Source: Janibacter cremeus (GTDB lineage Bacteria > Actinomycetota > Actinomycetes > Actinomycetales > Dermatophilaceae). From it: a DNA stretch of 64,000 nt. The notes below the pieces were generated by a model. The model saw only the letters and a program-made list of their open reading frames with translations, was not told where the DNA came from and did not search any database. Below, one piece after another: positions 27,214 to 36,504 of the stretch (position 1 is its first letter; each line of letters starts with the position of its first letter). The stretch lies in NCBI RefSeq assembly GCF_013409205.1, contig NZ_JACCAE010000001.1:2356001-2420000 (forward strand), given 5' to 3'. Made by a program: the position numbers and the translations under genes.

Positions 27214-28484
27214 GGCAACGTGATCTCGTCGAACTGCGGGCGGTACATCTCCGGGTTGGTGTAGTACAGGCCGCTGTCGGTGGGCGACTCACTCCACGAG
27301 ACGAGCAGCCGGCCCGACGGCAGGGCGAAGTCCGGGTGTGCCAAGGGCGTGTATCGCCGGATTCCATCGGAGGTCTCCAGCGGCCGGACCAGATGCTTGG
27401 TCCAGGGGCCGGTCACCTCGGGCGCCTTCCACACCGCCATGGAGGTGCCGTGGAAGTCGCCCTCCTTGCTCACGGCGTACCAGGCGCCCTCGCGCTCGAA
27501 GACCGACAGCACGTGCGAGACCCCCTTCTCCGCGGGGACCAGCTGTGCGGCCGCGGGCGGGGTGGCCTTCGCAGCGCCGGGCCCTCAGCGGCTCCCGTCC
27601 CAGTACTCCCACGCGCCTGTATCGGACAGCTCGTCGGGGCGCGTGCGGGCGACGTGGAGGGACCACCCGGCGGTCGTCTTCGTGACGTTGCTGGCGGTGC
27701 CGAAGACGTAGAGCATGCCGTCGTGCTCCCACATCGCGGCACCCCACGTGGGCACCCGCGGGTCGGTCGTGTCGGGCGTCAACTGGGTCTGCCCGACGAA
27801 GTGTGGGGTGCGGCCCGTCGGGACCTCGAAGGTGGCCAGGGACGACCCCAGCGTGCGGAAGCCGTCCGGCGAGTCGGGTGTGGTGCCGTCCTCGAGAGGC
27901 CCAACCGCCCGCACCCGGTTGGTGATCACCTGGACGCGGGTACCGCCGGGGACCTGGACGGCACGCATCGACATCGGCCAGTACCCGGTGTCGTCCGGAT
28001 CGTCCGGGATGACGGCTTCCCCGTCCTGACCGTCCATCGGCCGAAGGCAACCGTGGTCGAGGACGAGCACCGAGTTGCGGACCATGAAGGGCGAGACGGT
28101 CGTCGGGTCCCGGATGGTGTCGCCGTAGAAGAGCATCCGGCGACCATCGGCGAGCTTCACACTGCCTCCGTGGTCACCGCCCCGGAGGGTGGGCTGGTCG
28201 TCGAGGCGCGTCATGACGCGGTTCATGCCGGGGGCGCTCGACGGCGTGCGGATCCGGCAGAGTGGGCTCGGCTCGGTGCCCACGGTCGAGAGCGTGCGGT
28301 CGGGGTCGCTGGGTGCAGGTGAGACCGCGCGGTCCTGTGAGTGTGCGTCCCCCGACGGGCGCGGCACGACCAGGTCGGCCGAGGCGCTGACGGCCTCGTC
28401 GACGCGGTCGGCGCTCGTCCACCCGAACCAGCCACCGACGACCACGACGATGCCGGCGAGGTAGGAGGCGAGGAACCGCCCCAT
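27210..28484 (-). pseudogene. Membrane-anchored beta-propeller-like (DUF4185-like) protein, interrupted by in-frame TGA
   Basis: One reading frame of 425 codons from the ATG at 28484 to 27210, broken by a single TGA at 27585-27587. No frameshift is needed: the same frame continues after the stop into GVSHVLSVFEREGAWYAVSKEG. The sequence before the stop ends GAWEYWDGSR; in this kind of repeat a Trp commonly follows WDGS-x, so TGG to TGA is the simplest explanation. The N-terminus has one membrane anchor (LAGIVVVVGGWFGW). The extracellular part has propeller-like strands (KLADGRRMLFYGDT, WGAAMWEHDGMLYVFG). It starts directly behind disA and overlaps mutY. Family name is a resemblance only; function unknown. 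Confidence 0.75.
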
Positions 28485-29561
28485 CTAGACGTAGCGCTCG
28501 AGGATCGATGACTCGGCGAGGCGTGAGAGGCCCTCCCGGACCATGCGGGCACGTAGCTCCCCGACGCCCTCGACCGCCATGAGGTCGTCGAGACCGGCTG
28601 CCAGGAGGGGCTGCAACGAGCCGAAGTGCTCGACCAGCCGCTCGGTGATCGCGCCCGGAAGTCGCGGGATCTTGCTCAGGATGCGCAGGCCACGGGGACC
28701 GACGGTCGCGTCGAGGGACTCGCCGACGATGGGGAAGCCGAGCGACTTGGCCACGTGGCCGAGGTCGAGCAGCTCGGCGGCATCGAGCTGCGAGAGGTTG
28801 TCCAGGACGTCGGTGTGCGTCTCGACCGCGCCGTCGGGCTCGAGGTAGTCGAGGATCACCGTGCGCATGTTGGCGTCGAGGCCGGCCGTCAGCTCCTCCA
28901 GCTGCAGGCTCAGCAGTCGCCCGTCGACGCCGAGCTCGAGGACGTACTCGGCGATCTCGGTGTGGATTCGCCGGACCATCTCGAGGCGCTGGAGCACGAT
29001 GGCGACGTCGCGGACGGTGACCAGGTCCTCGATCTCCAGGGCGGACAGTGCCCCGGTCACCTCAGTCAGTCGGGTCGTGTACCGCTCGAGAGTCTGCATC
29101 GCCTGGTTGGCCTGGGAGAGCAAATCGGAGGCGGTGCGCAGCACGTGCCGACGACCGTCGACGTAGAGGGCGATGATGTGCATCGACTGGCTCACCGACA
29201 GCACGGGGTTGCCGGTCTGCCGTGCGACCCGCTCCGCGGTGCGGTGGCGGGTGCCGCTCTCGGTCGTCTCGATCATGGGGTCGGGTACGAGCTGTACGGC
29301 AGCCTTGTGGATCCGGCTGACGTTGGCGTCGATGATGATCGCGCCGTCCATCTTCGCCAGCTCACGCAGTCGCGTCGCGGAGAACTCGATGTTGACGTCG
29401 AAGCCGCCGGTGCACAGCGCGTCGACCCTCGTGTCATAGCCCATGACGATGAGGGCGCCCGTGTTCCCGCGCATGATGCGGGAGAGTCCGTCGCGCAGCG
29501 GCGTACCGGGCGCGACCGCGGCAAGGGTCGCCCGGAAGAGGTCCTCGTCGGGTTCGGTCAC
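28485..29561 (-). CDS. disA: DNA-integrity scanning diadenylate cyclase DisA
   Basis: Makes the second messenger c-di-AMP and scans DNA for branched structures. 358 aa. The DAC domain holds the two catalytic motifs: DGA in LAKMDGAIIID and RHR in ESGTRHRTAERVARQTG. A helical spine follows, and the C-terminal helix-hairpin-helix DNA-binding part is LDDLMAVEGVGELRARMV. GTG start in a 4-base overlap with radA, the same pairing as in Bacillus and mycobacteria, where RadA restrains DisA activity. No c-di-AMP phosphodiesterase is in the window. Confidence 0.97.
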   Translation of the reverse strand: MTEPDEDLFRATLAAVAPGTPLRDGLSRIMRGNTGALIVMGYDTRVDALCTGGFDVNIEFSATRLRELAKMDGAIIIDANVSRIHKAAVQLVPDPMIETTESGTRHRTAERVARQTGNPVLSVSQSMHIIALYVDGRRHVLRTASDLLSQANQAMQTLERYTTRLTEVTGALSALEIEDLVTVRDVAIVLQRLEMVRRIHTEIAEYVLELGVDGRLLSLQLEELTAGLDANMRTVILDYLEPDGAVETHTDVLDNLSQLDAAELLDLGHVAKSLGFPIVGESLDATVGPRGLRILSKIPRLPGAITERLVEHFGSLQPLLAAGLDDLMAVEGVGELRARMVREGLSRLAESSILERYV

Positions 29562-30964
29562 GGGGTGAGTCTAGGTCGTGCGACGGAGCGTGGGCGGCTC
29601 GAGGGCGGACGGGCCCGGACCTGCTCGATCGCGGAGGCGACGTCCACGACCTCGACGACCTCCATGCCGGACGGAGCGGCGGCATCGGCCAGCGCGCCCT
29701 TGGGCACCAGCGCGGTGCGGAAGCCGAGCCGGGCGGCCTCGGTCAGTCGGCGGGCCACCCCGACGGCCGGGCGCACCTCGCCGCTGAGCCCCACCTCGCC
29801 GAGCGCGAGCAGGTCGTGGGCGACCGGTTGCTCGAGGACGGCGCTGGCGATGGCCACAGCGACGGCCAGGTCGCTCGACGGCTCGGTGATCTTCACCCCG
29901 CCGACGGTCGAGACGTAGGTGTCGGCATTGACGATCGGTGCACCCGCGCGCTTGTCGAGCACGGCGATGATCATCGCCACGCGACCGGAGTCCAGACCGA
30001 CGTTGGCCCGGCGCGGTGTGGGGATCTGCGAGGGGGTGACCAGGGCCTGGATCTCGACGACGAGCGGCCGACGACCCTCGAGGGTGACGGTCGCGCAGGT
30101 GCCCGGGACGGTGATGTGCCGGCTGGACAGGAAGAGGCCACTCGGGTCGCTCAACCCGACGATGCCGGTGTCGTGCAGGTCGAAGCAGCCGACCTCGTCC
30201 GTGGGGCCATACCGGTTCTTCACGGCGCGGACCAGCCGCAGCCGGGAGTGACGGTCGCCGTCGAACTGCACGACGACGTCGACGAGGTGCTCGAGCACCC
30301 GCGGGCCGGCGATGGACCCGTCCTTGGTCACGTGGCCGACGAGGAGCATCGCGAAGCCGGCCGACTTGGCCGCCTGGATGAGCGAGCCGGCGACCTCGCG
30401 GACCTGGCCGACGTTGCCGGCGGCGCCGTCCACCTCGCCCGAGGCCACGGTCTGCACCGAGTCGATGACGACGAGATCCGGCTTGACCTGGTCGATCTGG
30501 GCCAGCACCGTCGCCAGATCCGTCTCGGAAGCGAGGTAGAGCCCGTCGGTGATCGCGCCGATCCGCTCGGCCCGGCCGCGCACCTGCGCCGCGGACTCCT
30601 CGCCACTGATGTAGAGCACACGCCGCCCCTCGCCCACGCGGGCGGCCACGTCGAGCAGCAGTGTCGACTTGCCGATGCCCGGCTCGCCGGCCACGAGGAC
30701 CACCGACCCCGGCACGAGCCCACCCCCCAGAACGCGGTCGAACTCGGGGACACCGCAGCTGCGGTGGGCGGCGTGGTCGCCGTCGACCTGACGGATCGGT
30801 ACGGCCGGGCGCTCCACGCGTGCAGCGGCGAAGGTCCGCGTCGTCGCGCCACCGACCTCCTCGACCGTGCCCCAGGCCTGGCACTCGCCGCACCGGCCGA
30901 CCCACTTCACGCTCGTCCAGCCGCACTCGCTGCACCGGTGGACGGGTGTCTTCTTGCTCGCCAT
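29558..30964 (-). CDS. radA: DNA repair protein RadA
   Basis: RecA-like branch-migration helicase. 468 aa. N-terminal zinc finger C-x2-C...C-x2-C (HRCSECGWTSVKWVGRCGEC), Walker A GEPGIGKST at about 94-102, Walker B LVVIDSVQT, the RadA-specific KNRYG motif (usually KNRFG), and a C-terminal Lon-protease-like domain (DLAVAVAIASAVLEQPV, GEVGLSGEVRPV-like GEVRPAVG). It heads the operon radA-disA-(interrupted gene)-mutY. Confidence 0.97.
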   Translation of the reverse strand: MASKKTPVHRCSECGWTSVKWVGRCGECQAWGTVEEVGGATTRTFAAARVERPAVPIRQVDGDHAAHRSCGVPEFDRVLGGGLVPGSVVLVAGEPGIGKSTLLLDVAARVGEGRRVLYISGEESAAQVRGRAERIGAITDGLYLASETDLATVLAQIDQVKPDLVVIDSVQTVASGEVDGAAGNVGQVREVAGSLIQAAKSAGFAMLLVGHVTKDGSIAGPRVLEHLVDVVVQFDGDRHSRLRLVRAVKNRYGPTDEVGCFDLHDTGIVGLSDPSGLFLSSRHITVPGTCATVTLEGRRPLVVEIQALVTPSQIPTPRRANVGLDSGRVAMIIAVLDKRAGAPIVNADTYVSTVGGVKITEPSSDLAVAVAIASAVLEQPVAHDLLALGEVGLSGEVRPAVGVARRLTEAARLGFRTALVPKGALADAAAPSGMEVVEVVDVASAIEQVRARPPSSRPRSVARPRLTP

Positions 30965-31009
30965 GGGTCAGAACCTACGCGGCCACGGTGACAACAGCGC
31001 CGGACGACC

Positions 31010-32428
31010 TCACAGGTGGGCGAACATCTTGCCCGGGTTGAGGATCCCGAGCGGATCGAGTGCGGTCTTGACCGCGCGGTGGATGCCTCGGTTGCCCTCG
31101 TCGAGCTCGCGGGCGAGCCACTCGCGCTTGAGATGACCGACGCCGTGCTCGCCGGTGATCGTGCCGCCGAGCTCCAGACCCAGGGCCATGATCTCGTCAA
31201 AGGCCCTGTGCGCCCGCGCGACCTCGTCCGGGTCGGCGGTGGAGAAGAAGACCGACGGGTGCAGGTTGCCATCGCCGGCGTGCGCCACGGTCGCGATCGT
31301 CAGGCCGCTCGCGTCCCGGATGGTGCCGAGCCGCTCGTAGAAGGACGGCAGCTGCTGCCGCGGCACGCACACGTCGTCGAGCAGCTGCCCACCGCCGTGG
31401 GAGTGGGCGTAGTGCTCGAAGGACGGCTGCGCCAGTCGTCGGGCAGCGACGAGGGCCTCGTTGTCGGCGGCGTCATCGGAGAAGGCGACGTCGAGCGCGC
31501 CCTGTGCCTCGGCCTGCCGGGTGAAGGCGCCGATCTCCGTCATCGCCGCATCCCGGCTGCCCCCGCCGTCCGACTGCATGAGCAGCATCGCGCCGGCGTG
31601 CGTGTCCAGCCCGAAGTCGCCGTAGGCGTTGAGGATGGCCAGGCTCGTGCGGTCCAGCGACTCGAGCATCGACGGCTGCGCACCGGAGGCCATGAAGGCC
31701 GACACCGTTGCCGCACCGGCCCGCTCGTCGGCGAAGGTCGCCACCGCGGTCAGCGGTGGCGGCAGGAGCGGCACCAGACGCAAGGTGATCCCGACGATGA
31801 TGCCGAGCGTCCCCTCCGACCCGACGAAGAGAGAGCGCAGGTCGAGCCCGGACACCCCCTTCGCCGTCGTCGCCCCGATCGTCGTCAGGGAGCCGTCGGC
31901 CAGGACCACCTGCAGCGCCCGCACGTAGTCGCGGGTGACGCCGTACTTCACGCAGCACAGGCCGCCGGCGTTGGTGGCGACGTTGCCGCCGATGGAGGAG
32001 ATCGCGACCGAGCCCGGGTCGGGTGGGTAGGACAGACCGTGCTCGGCGACGACGTCCTTGAGGTCGGCGTTGATGATCCCCGGTTCGACGGTGACGGTGC
32101 GCTCGCCGGGGTCGAGGCCGAGCACCTGCGTCATCGATGCGACGGACAGCAGCAGGCAGCCGGGCACGGCGTTCGCGCCGCCGGACAGGCCGGTGCGCGC
32201 TCCTTGGGGGACGACCGGGACGCCGTGGCGGGAGGCGAAGCGCATCGTCGCCTGCACGTCCGCCACCGTTCGCGCCCGCACCAGGGCCACGGCGCCGTCG
32301 TCCGGGCAGAACAGCGCCTCGTCGCTGGAGTGCGCGGCGACCACGTCGGGGTCGATGGTGACCACCCCCTCGCCCACCCGGGCGGCCAGCTCGCCACGGA
32401 CGAGGTCGCGCAGGGCCGCCGGATCCAT
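31010..32428 (-). CDS. FAD-linked oxidase, GlcD/D-2-hydroxyacid dehydrogenase type
   Basis: 472 aa from the ATG at 32428 (a GTG immediately before it is an alternative). PCMH-type FAD domain: VPVVPQGARTGLSGGANAVPG, DPGSVAISSIGGNVATNAGGLCCVKYG, FVGSEGTLGIIVGITLRLVP; C-terminal metal-and-substrate block THE-type HAGDGNLHPSV and GTITGEHGVGHLKREWL. Likely oxidises glycolate, D-lactate or a related D-2-hydroxyacid at the membrane or in the cytosol; the exact substrate is not readable. It shares one base with the upstream Cys-rich gene (TGATG). Confidence 0.9.
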   Translation of the reverse strand: MDPAALRDLVRGELAARVGEGVVTIDPDVVAAHSSDEALFCPDDGAVALVRARTVADVQATMRFASRHGVPVVPQGARTGLSGGANAVPGCLLLSVASMTQVLGLDPGERTVTVEPGIINADLKDVVAEHGLSYPPDPGSVAISSIGGNVATNAGGLCCVKYGVTRDYVRALQVVLADGSLTTIGATTAKGVSGLDLRSLFVGSEGTLGIIVGITLRLVPLLPPPLTAVATFADERAGAATVSAFMASGAQPSMLESLDRTSLAILNAYGDFGLDTHAGAMLLMQSDGGGSRDAAMTEIGAFTRQAEAQGALDVAFSDDAADNEALVAARRLAQPSFEHYAHSHGGGQLLDDVCVPRQQLPSFYERLGTIRDASGLTIATVAHAGDGNLHPSVFFSTADPDEVARAHRAFDEIMALGLELGGTITGEHGVGHLKREWLARELDEGNRGIHRAVKTALDPLGILNPGKMFAHL

Positions 32429-33276
32429 CACCTCTCCCGGGCGGCCAGGGTCGCGGGGTGGACGAGCAGTGGCAGCAGGTCCCGGCCGGCGGGCGAAGGG
32501 GGTCCCGCTGCCCCCTTCGTCCCGGTCGCCGTGGCCACGAGGGCCAGGTGCGCCTCGCAGCGCTCGGCGAGTTGCTCGTACCCGTCCGCGCCCATGAGCT
32601 CGATGAGGCCGGCGCGCTCGCTGACGTAGACCGGGTCGGGTGCGGTGTGGGCGTCAGGGCTGCCGGAGCAGTACCAGTCGAGCTCGTGCCCGCCGGCGCC
32701 CCACCCGCGCCGGTCGTACTCGCCGATGCTGACCTCGAGGTAGCTGGTCCCGTCGGGCAGCTCGACGTCGCGGTAGGTGCGTCGGATCGGCAGCTGCCAG
32801 CACACGTCCGGCTTGGTCGTGTGCGGCTCCACGCCGGTGAGGATCGCGTGCTGGTGCAGCGCGCAGCCCGCCCCCGCGGGGAAGCCGGGCCGGTTGAAGA
32901 AGATGCAGGCGCCGTCGACGACCTTCGTCTTCAGCTCGCCGTCCTCCTTCTCCGTCCACGCCGAGCGGCGGGTCGTGCCCGGGTGCAGCTGCCACTCGTC
33001 CTCGCCGAGCTCGTCAGCGATCGCCTTGACCCGCTTGACGTCGTCGAAGTCGGTGAAGTGCGCCCCGAGCACGCAGCACCCGAAGTCCGGCTGGTCGGAG
33101 TCGATCCCGTGGCAGCCGTTGCCGAAGATGCACGTCCACGACGAGGTCAACCACGTCAGGTCGCAGCGGAAGCGCTGCCCCTCCTGCGCCGGGTCGTCGA
33201 ACTCGACCCACGTCCGTGCCGTCGCCAGGTCGGTCTCGCCGGGGTGCCGTTCGCTGTCCTGCTCCACGGGCGACAC
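32428..33276 (-). CDS. Conserved cysteine-rich protein of unknown function
   Basis: 282 aa from the GTG at 33276; the longer frame reaches into the ppx promoter and start. Eight or so cysteines cluster in [44 protein letters not shown] and DVCWQLP, which looks like the metal or Fe-S-binding region of YkgJ/DUF3109-like proteins. A link to those families is only a resemblance. It is divergent from ppx with 58 bases between starts and coupled to the FAD oxidase behind it, so it may help that enzyme. The stretch encoding its C-terminus contains a hairpin of two CGAAGGGGG motif copies (32494-32519). Confidence 0.65.
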   Translation of the reverse strand: MSPVEQDSERHPGETDLATARTWVEFDDPAQEGQRFRCDLTWLTSSWTCIFGNGCHGIDSDQPDFGCCVLGAHFTDFDDVKRVKAIADELGEDEWQLHPGTTRRSAWTEKEDGELKTKVVDGACIFFNRPGFPAGAGCALHQHAILTGVEPHTTKPDVCWQLPIRRTYRDVELPDGTSYLEVSIGEYDRRGWGAGGHELDWYCSGSPDAHTAPDPVYVSERAGLIELMGADGYEQLAERCEAHLALVATATGTKGAAGPPSPAGRDLLPLLVHPATLAARER

Positions 33277-33334
33277 CCTAGTGGGGACGCAGCCGCGCGA
33301 CCGCTCCGTCTCCTTCGGGTCTACTGTGGCCCCC

Positions 33335-34261
33335 GTGCGTCTTGGGGTCATCGACATCGGATCGAACACCGTCCACCTGCTCGTCGTGGACGCCCATCAC
33401 GGTGCCGCGCCGATCCCGGCGACCAAGCACAAGATGGTGCTGCGGCTCGCCGAGCACGTCGACGCCGAGGGCGCCATCGACGAGTCCGGGGCCGCGGACC
33501 TCGCCCGCTTCGTCCACGAGTGCCTCGGGATCGCCGAGGACCAGGGCGTGGAGGAGATCCTCGCCTTCGCCACCAGCGCCATCCGCGAGGCACCCAACGG
33601 CGACGCCGTCCTGGAGCGCGTGCGCAGCGAGACCGGCGTGGACCTGCAGGTCCTCCAGGGCACCGACGAGGCGCGGCTGACCTTCCTCGCGGCGCGCCGC
33701 TGGGTCGGGTGGTCCGCCGGGCGGCTGCTCGTCATCGACATCGGCGGCGGCTCGCTCGAGCTCACTCTCGGCGACGACGAGGAGCCGGACGTCGCCAAGT
33801 CCCTCCTGCTCGGGGCCGGTCGGGTGACCCAGGACCACCTGCCGGGGGACCCGCCGAGCGCCGAGGACATCAGGGCCGCCCGCCGCACGGTCCGCGCGTC
33901 CCTGGCCAGGGAGATCCGTCCCTACGCCAAGGCGGCCACCCCGGACAGCGTCGTCGGCACCAGCAAGACGGTGCGCTCGCTGGCCCGCATCGCCGGAGCG
34001 GCCCCCAGCGGGGAGGGTCCCTACGTCCTGCGCACGCTGCACGTGGACGACGTGCGCGAGACGATCGCCAGGGTCGCTGCGATGACGGCAGCGCAGCGCG
34101 CCGGCCTCGCCGGGGTCTCCGCCGCCCGCGCCCGACAGATCCTCGCCGGCGGGATCATCGCCGAGGCGTCGATGGACCTGCTGGGCGTCCAGGAGCTGAG
34201 CATCTGCCCCTGGGCGATGCGCGAGGGCGTGCTGCTGCGCTATCTCGACCTGATGGGGTGA
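33335..34261 (+). CDS. Exopolyphosphatase/pppGpp phosphohydrolase (Ppx/GppA family)
   Basis: 308 aa from the GTG at 33335, giving [20 protein letters not shown], the ASKHA phosphate-1 motif. The phosphate-2 region is [15 protein letters not shown] and the catalytic Glu lies in [13 protein letters not shown]. Length and sequence resemble M. tuberculosis Ppx1 (Rv0496), the short actinobacterial form active on short-chain polyphosphate. TACTGT ends 7 bases before this GTG; the alternative GTG at 33326 would fall inside that box, which supports the chosen start and a leaderless mRNA. Confidence 0.92.
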   Translation: MRLGVIDIGSNTVHLLVVDAHHGAAPIPATKHKMVLRLAEHVDAEGAIDESGAADLARFVHECLGIAEDQGVEEILAFATSAIREAPNGDAVLERVRSETGVDLQVLQGTDEARLTFLAARRWVGWSAGRLLVIDIGGGSLELTLGDDEEPDVAKSLLLGAGRVTQDHLPGDPPSAEDIRAARRTVRASLAREIRPYAKAATPDSVVGTSKTVRSLARIAGAAPSGEGPYVLRTLHVDDVRETIARVAAMTAAQRAGLAGVSAARARQILAGGIIAEASMDLLGVQELSICPWAMREGVLLRYLDLMG

Positions 34262-34294
34262 CCGGTCGACCTTCCCGAGGTCTACGCTCGAGGT

Positions 34295-35113
34295 ATGGCT
34301 GAAGCGCGTCCGATCCCGGTGGCCCTGTCCACGGCATCCGTGTACCCCGCGGGGACGGCGGCGGCCTTCGAGTACGCGGCCGATCTCGGCTACGACGGCG
34401 TCGAGGTCATGGTCTGGAACGACCCGGTCTCGCAGAACGCCCCGGCGCTCAACGCGCTCGCGGAGCACCACGGTCTGGACATCGTCTCGATCCACGCGCC
34501 GACGCTGCTGCTGACCCAGCGCGTGATGGGGACGGACCCGTGGGGCAAGGTCGACCGCTCGATCGAGCTGGCCCATGCGGTGGGCGCACCGACCGTCGTG
34601 CTGCACCCACCGTTCCGCTGGCAGAAGGAGTACGCCCGAGCCTTCGCCGACGGCGTCGCCGAGCGCGAGAACGACGCGGACATCGTCATCGCGGTGGAGA
34701 ACATGTTCCCGTGGGCGGCCCGCGGGCAGTCGGTGCAGGCCTACCTGCCGCACTGGGACCCGGTGCCCCAGCCCTACGACCACGTGACCATCGACCTGTC
34801 GCACACCGCGACGGCGCGCAGCGACGCGATGCAGATGGTTCTGGACCTGGGTGACCGGCTTGCCCACATCCACCTCGCGGACGGGATGCTGACCACGCTC
34901 AAGGACGACCATCTCGTCCCGGGTCGTGGCACCCAGCCGTGCGCGCAGGTCCTCGAGCACGTCGCCGGCAGCGGGTACGCGGGAGCCGTCGTCCTCGAGG
35001 TCGGGACCCGCCGACGTCCCAAGGAGCGCGAGCTCGACCTGCGCGAGTCCCTCGACTTCGCGCGCCAGTACCTCGGTCAGGCAGTGCACGTCCCCGACGC
35101 CGCATCGTCATGA
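34295..35113 (+). CDS. Sugar phosphate isomerase/epimerase (xylose-isomerase-like TIM barrel)
   Basis: 272 aa. VALSTASVYPAGTAAAFEYAADLGYDGVEVMVW is the first barrel unit; HAPTLL, VLHPPFRW, VAVENMFPW, TIDLSHTA and HIHLADG place the metal-binding Glu, Asp and His residues of AP-endonuclease-2-type barrels. Substrate not known; the homologue in M. tuberculosis lies in the same place between ppx and proC. TACGCT ends 6 bases before the ATG (leaderless pattern). ATGA overlap with the following TetR gene. Confidence 0.87.
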   Translation: MAEARPIPVALSTASVYPAGTAAAFEYAADLGYDGVEVMVWNDPVSQNAPALNALAEHHGLDIVSIHAPTLLLTQRVMGTDPWGKVDRSIELAHAVGAPTVVLHPPFRWQKEYARAFADGVAERENDADIVIAVENMFPWAARGQSVQAYLPHWDPVPQPYDHVTIDLSHTATARSDAMQMVLDLGDRLAHIHLADGMLTTLKDDHLVPGRGTQPCAQVLEHVAGSGYAGAVVLEVGTRRRPKERELDLRESLDFARQYLGQAVHVPDAASS

Positions 35114-35694
35114 CCACCCGCGGCCGTCGGTCCGGGGGCGGGGATACCCGCACGGAGATCCTCGACGTGGCCCGTGGGTGCTTCGCGGCGAAGGGGTACG
35201 ACGGCACCTCGGTCCGTGGCATCGCCCGCGAGGCCGGGGTGGACCCGGCCCTGGTGCACCACTACTTCGACGGCAAGTCCGGTCTCTTCGCCGAGGTCAT
35301 CGGCGTGCCTGCCGGGATCGAGGGCCAGATCGCGGCGGCCGTGGCCGGTCCGCCCGAGGGCGCGGGGGAGCGGATCGTGCGCACCTTCCTGCGGGTCTGG
35401 GACAGCCCCGAGGGTCGCGCCCGGTTCCAGGCGATGGTCGGCGCCGTGGCCTCCCACGAGGAGGCGGCGCACCTGCTGCGCGACTTCGTCTCCCGCAGCG
35501 TCCTGACGAGCCTGGCGCACATCTTCGGCGATGACGACGTCCTCCCGGAGCTGACGGTCGCGGCCGTCGGCGCCCAGCTCGTGGGGATGGGGCTGCTGCG
35601 CTACGTGGTCGAGGTGCCGCCGATGGTCGAGGCCGACCCGGAGGAGATCGTCGCCGTGCTGGCCCCGCCCATCCAGCGTCTGCTCGTTCCCTGA
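35110..35694 (+). CDS. TetR-family regulator of an ABC-2 exporter
   Basis: 194 aa from the ATG at 35110. N-terminal TRTEILDVARGCFAAKGYDGTSVRGIAREAGVDPALVHHYFDGKSGLF is a clear TetR HTH (key GYDGTSVRGIA and HHYF). The C-terminal part resembles the TetR_C_33-like regulators usually sited before drug exporters. The next two genes encode an ABC-2 pair, and a TTCACC-type inverted repeat overlaps the exporter start codon 77 bases downstream. Confidence 0.88.
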   Translation: MTTRGRRSGGGDTRTEILDVARGCFAAKGYDGTSVRGIAREAGVDPALVHHYFDGKSGLFAEVIGVPAGIEGQIAAAVAGPPEGAGERIVRTFLRVWDSPEGRARFQAMVGAVASHEEAAHLLRDFVSRSVLTSLAHIFGDDDVLPELTVAAVGAQLVGMGLLRYVVEVPPMVEADPEEIVAVLAPPIQRLLVP

Positions 35695-35771
35695 CGCGCC
35701 CCACCCCTTCACGCGACCGCTCGGCGCACGGAGGGCGAAGGCAGTTGCGCGGGGGCGCGACGCAGGAGGAG

Positions 35772-35791
35772 AATTCACCGCATGGTGAATT
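35772..35791. promoter_or_regulatory. Operator overlapping the ABC exporter start codon
   Basis: Perfect inverted repeat AATTCACC-GCAT-GGTGAATT. The ATG of the ABC ATPase (35782-35784) lies in the spacer and right arm, so a bound repressor would block the 5' end of the gene. AGGAGGA precedes it at 35763-35769. The AT-rich arms stand out from the surrounding GC-rich DNA. Confidence 0.7.
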
Positions 35792-36504
35792 GCGCGATCG
35801 AGATCACCGGGCTGACGGTCACCCGGGGTGATCGGCTCGTCATCCCAGACCTGGACCTGCGGGTCCCCACCGGACAAGTGGTCGGGCTGCTCGGACCCAG
35901 CGGCGGCGGCAAGTCGACGGTGATGCGCGCGATCGTCGGCGTGCAGCAGACCGACTCCGGCGACGTGCAGGTGCTCGGACTGCCGGCCGGCCACCGCCGA
36001 CTGCGCAAGCGGGTCGGGTACGTCACACAAGCGCCGAGCGTCTACGGCGACCTGACCGTCAGGGAGAACGCCACCCACTTCGCCCGGCTGCTCGGGGTCG
36101 CCGACCCGCAGGCTGCCGCGGACGCGGTGGTCTCCCGCGTGGATCTGGCCGGTCACGCCGACGAGCGCACCGACGCACTGTCGGGCGGACAACGCGGTCG
36201 GGCATCGCTGGCCGCCGCCCTCGTCGGCGACCCCGAGCTCCTCGTCCTCGATGAGCCGACCGTTGGCCTCGACCCGGTGCTGCGACGCGACCTGTGGGCC
36301 CTCTTCCGCCGACTCGCGGACGACGGGGTCACGCTGCTCGTCTCCAGCCACGTCATGGACGAGGCCAGCCGGTGTGACCGCCTGGTGCTGCTGCGCGAAG
36401 GCGCGGTACTCGCCGATGACACCCCTGCCCACCTCCTCGAGCGCACCGGGGCCGCGGACGCGGAGGGCGCCTTCCTGGCGCTCGTGGACGAGGTGGCGGC
36501 ATGA
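35782..36504 (+). CDS. ABC transporter ATP-binding protein (drug/ABC-2 type)
   Basis: 240 aa. Walker A GPSGGGKST at about 39-47, signature LSGGQRGR, Walker B LLVLDEPTVGLD, switch His in SSHVMDEASRCDRLVLL. Layout is that of the DrrA/NatA-like family exporting drugs or lipids with an ABC-2 permease, encoded by the next gene (ATGA overlap). The start codon sits within the operator at 35772-35791, 12 bases behind a strong AGGAGGA. Confidence 0.92.
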   Translation: MVNCAIEITGLTVTRGDRLVIPDLDLRVPTGQVVGLLGPSGGGKSTVMRAIVGVQQTDSGDVQVLGLPAGHRRLRKRVGYVTQAPSVYGDLTVRENATHFARLLGVADPQAAADAVVSRVDLAGHADERTDALSGGQRGRASLAAALVGDPELLVLDEPTVGLDPVLRRDLWALFRRLADDGVTLLVSSHVMDEASRCDRLVLLREGAVLADDTPAHLLERTGAADAEGAFLALVDEVAA

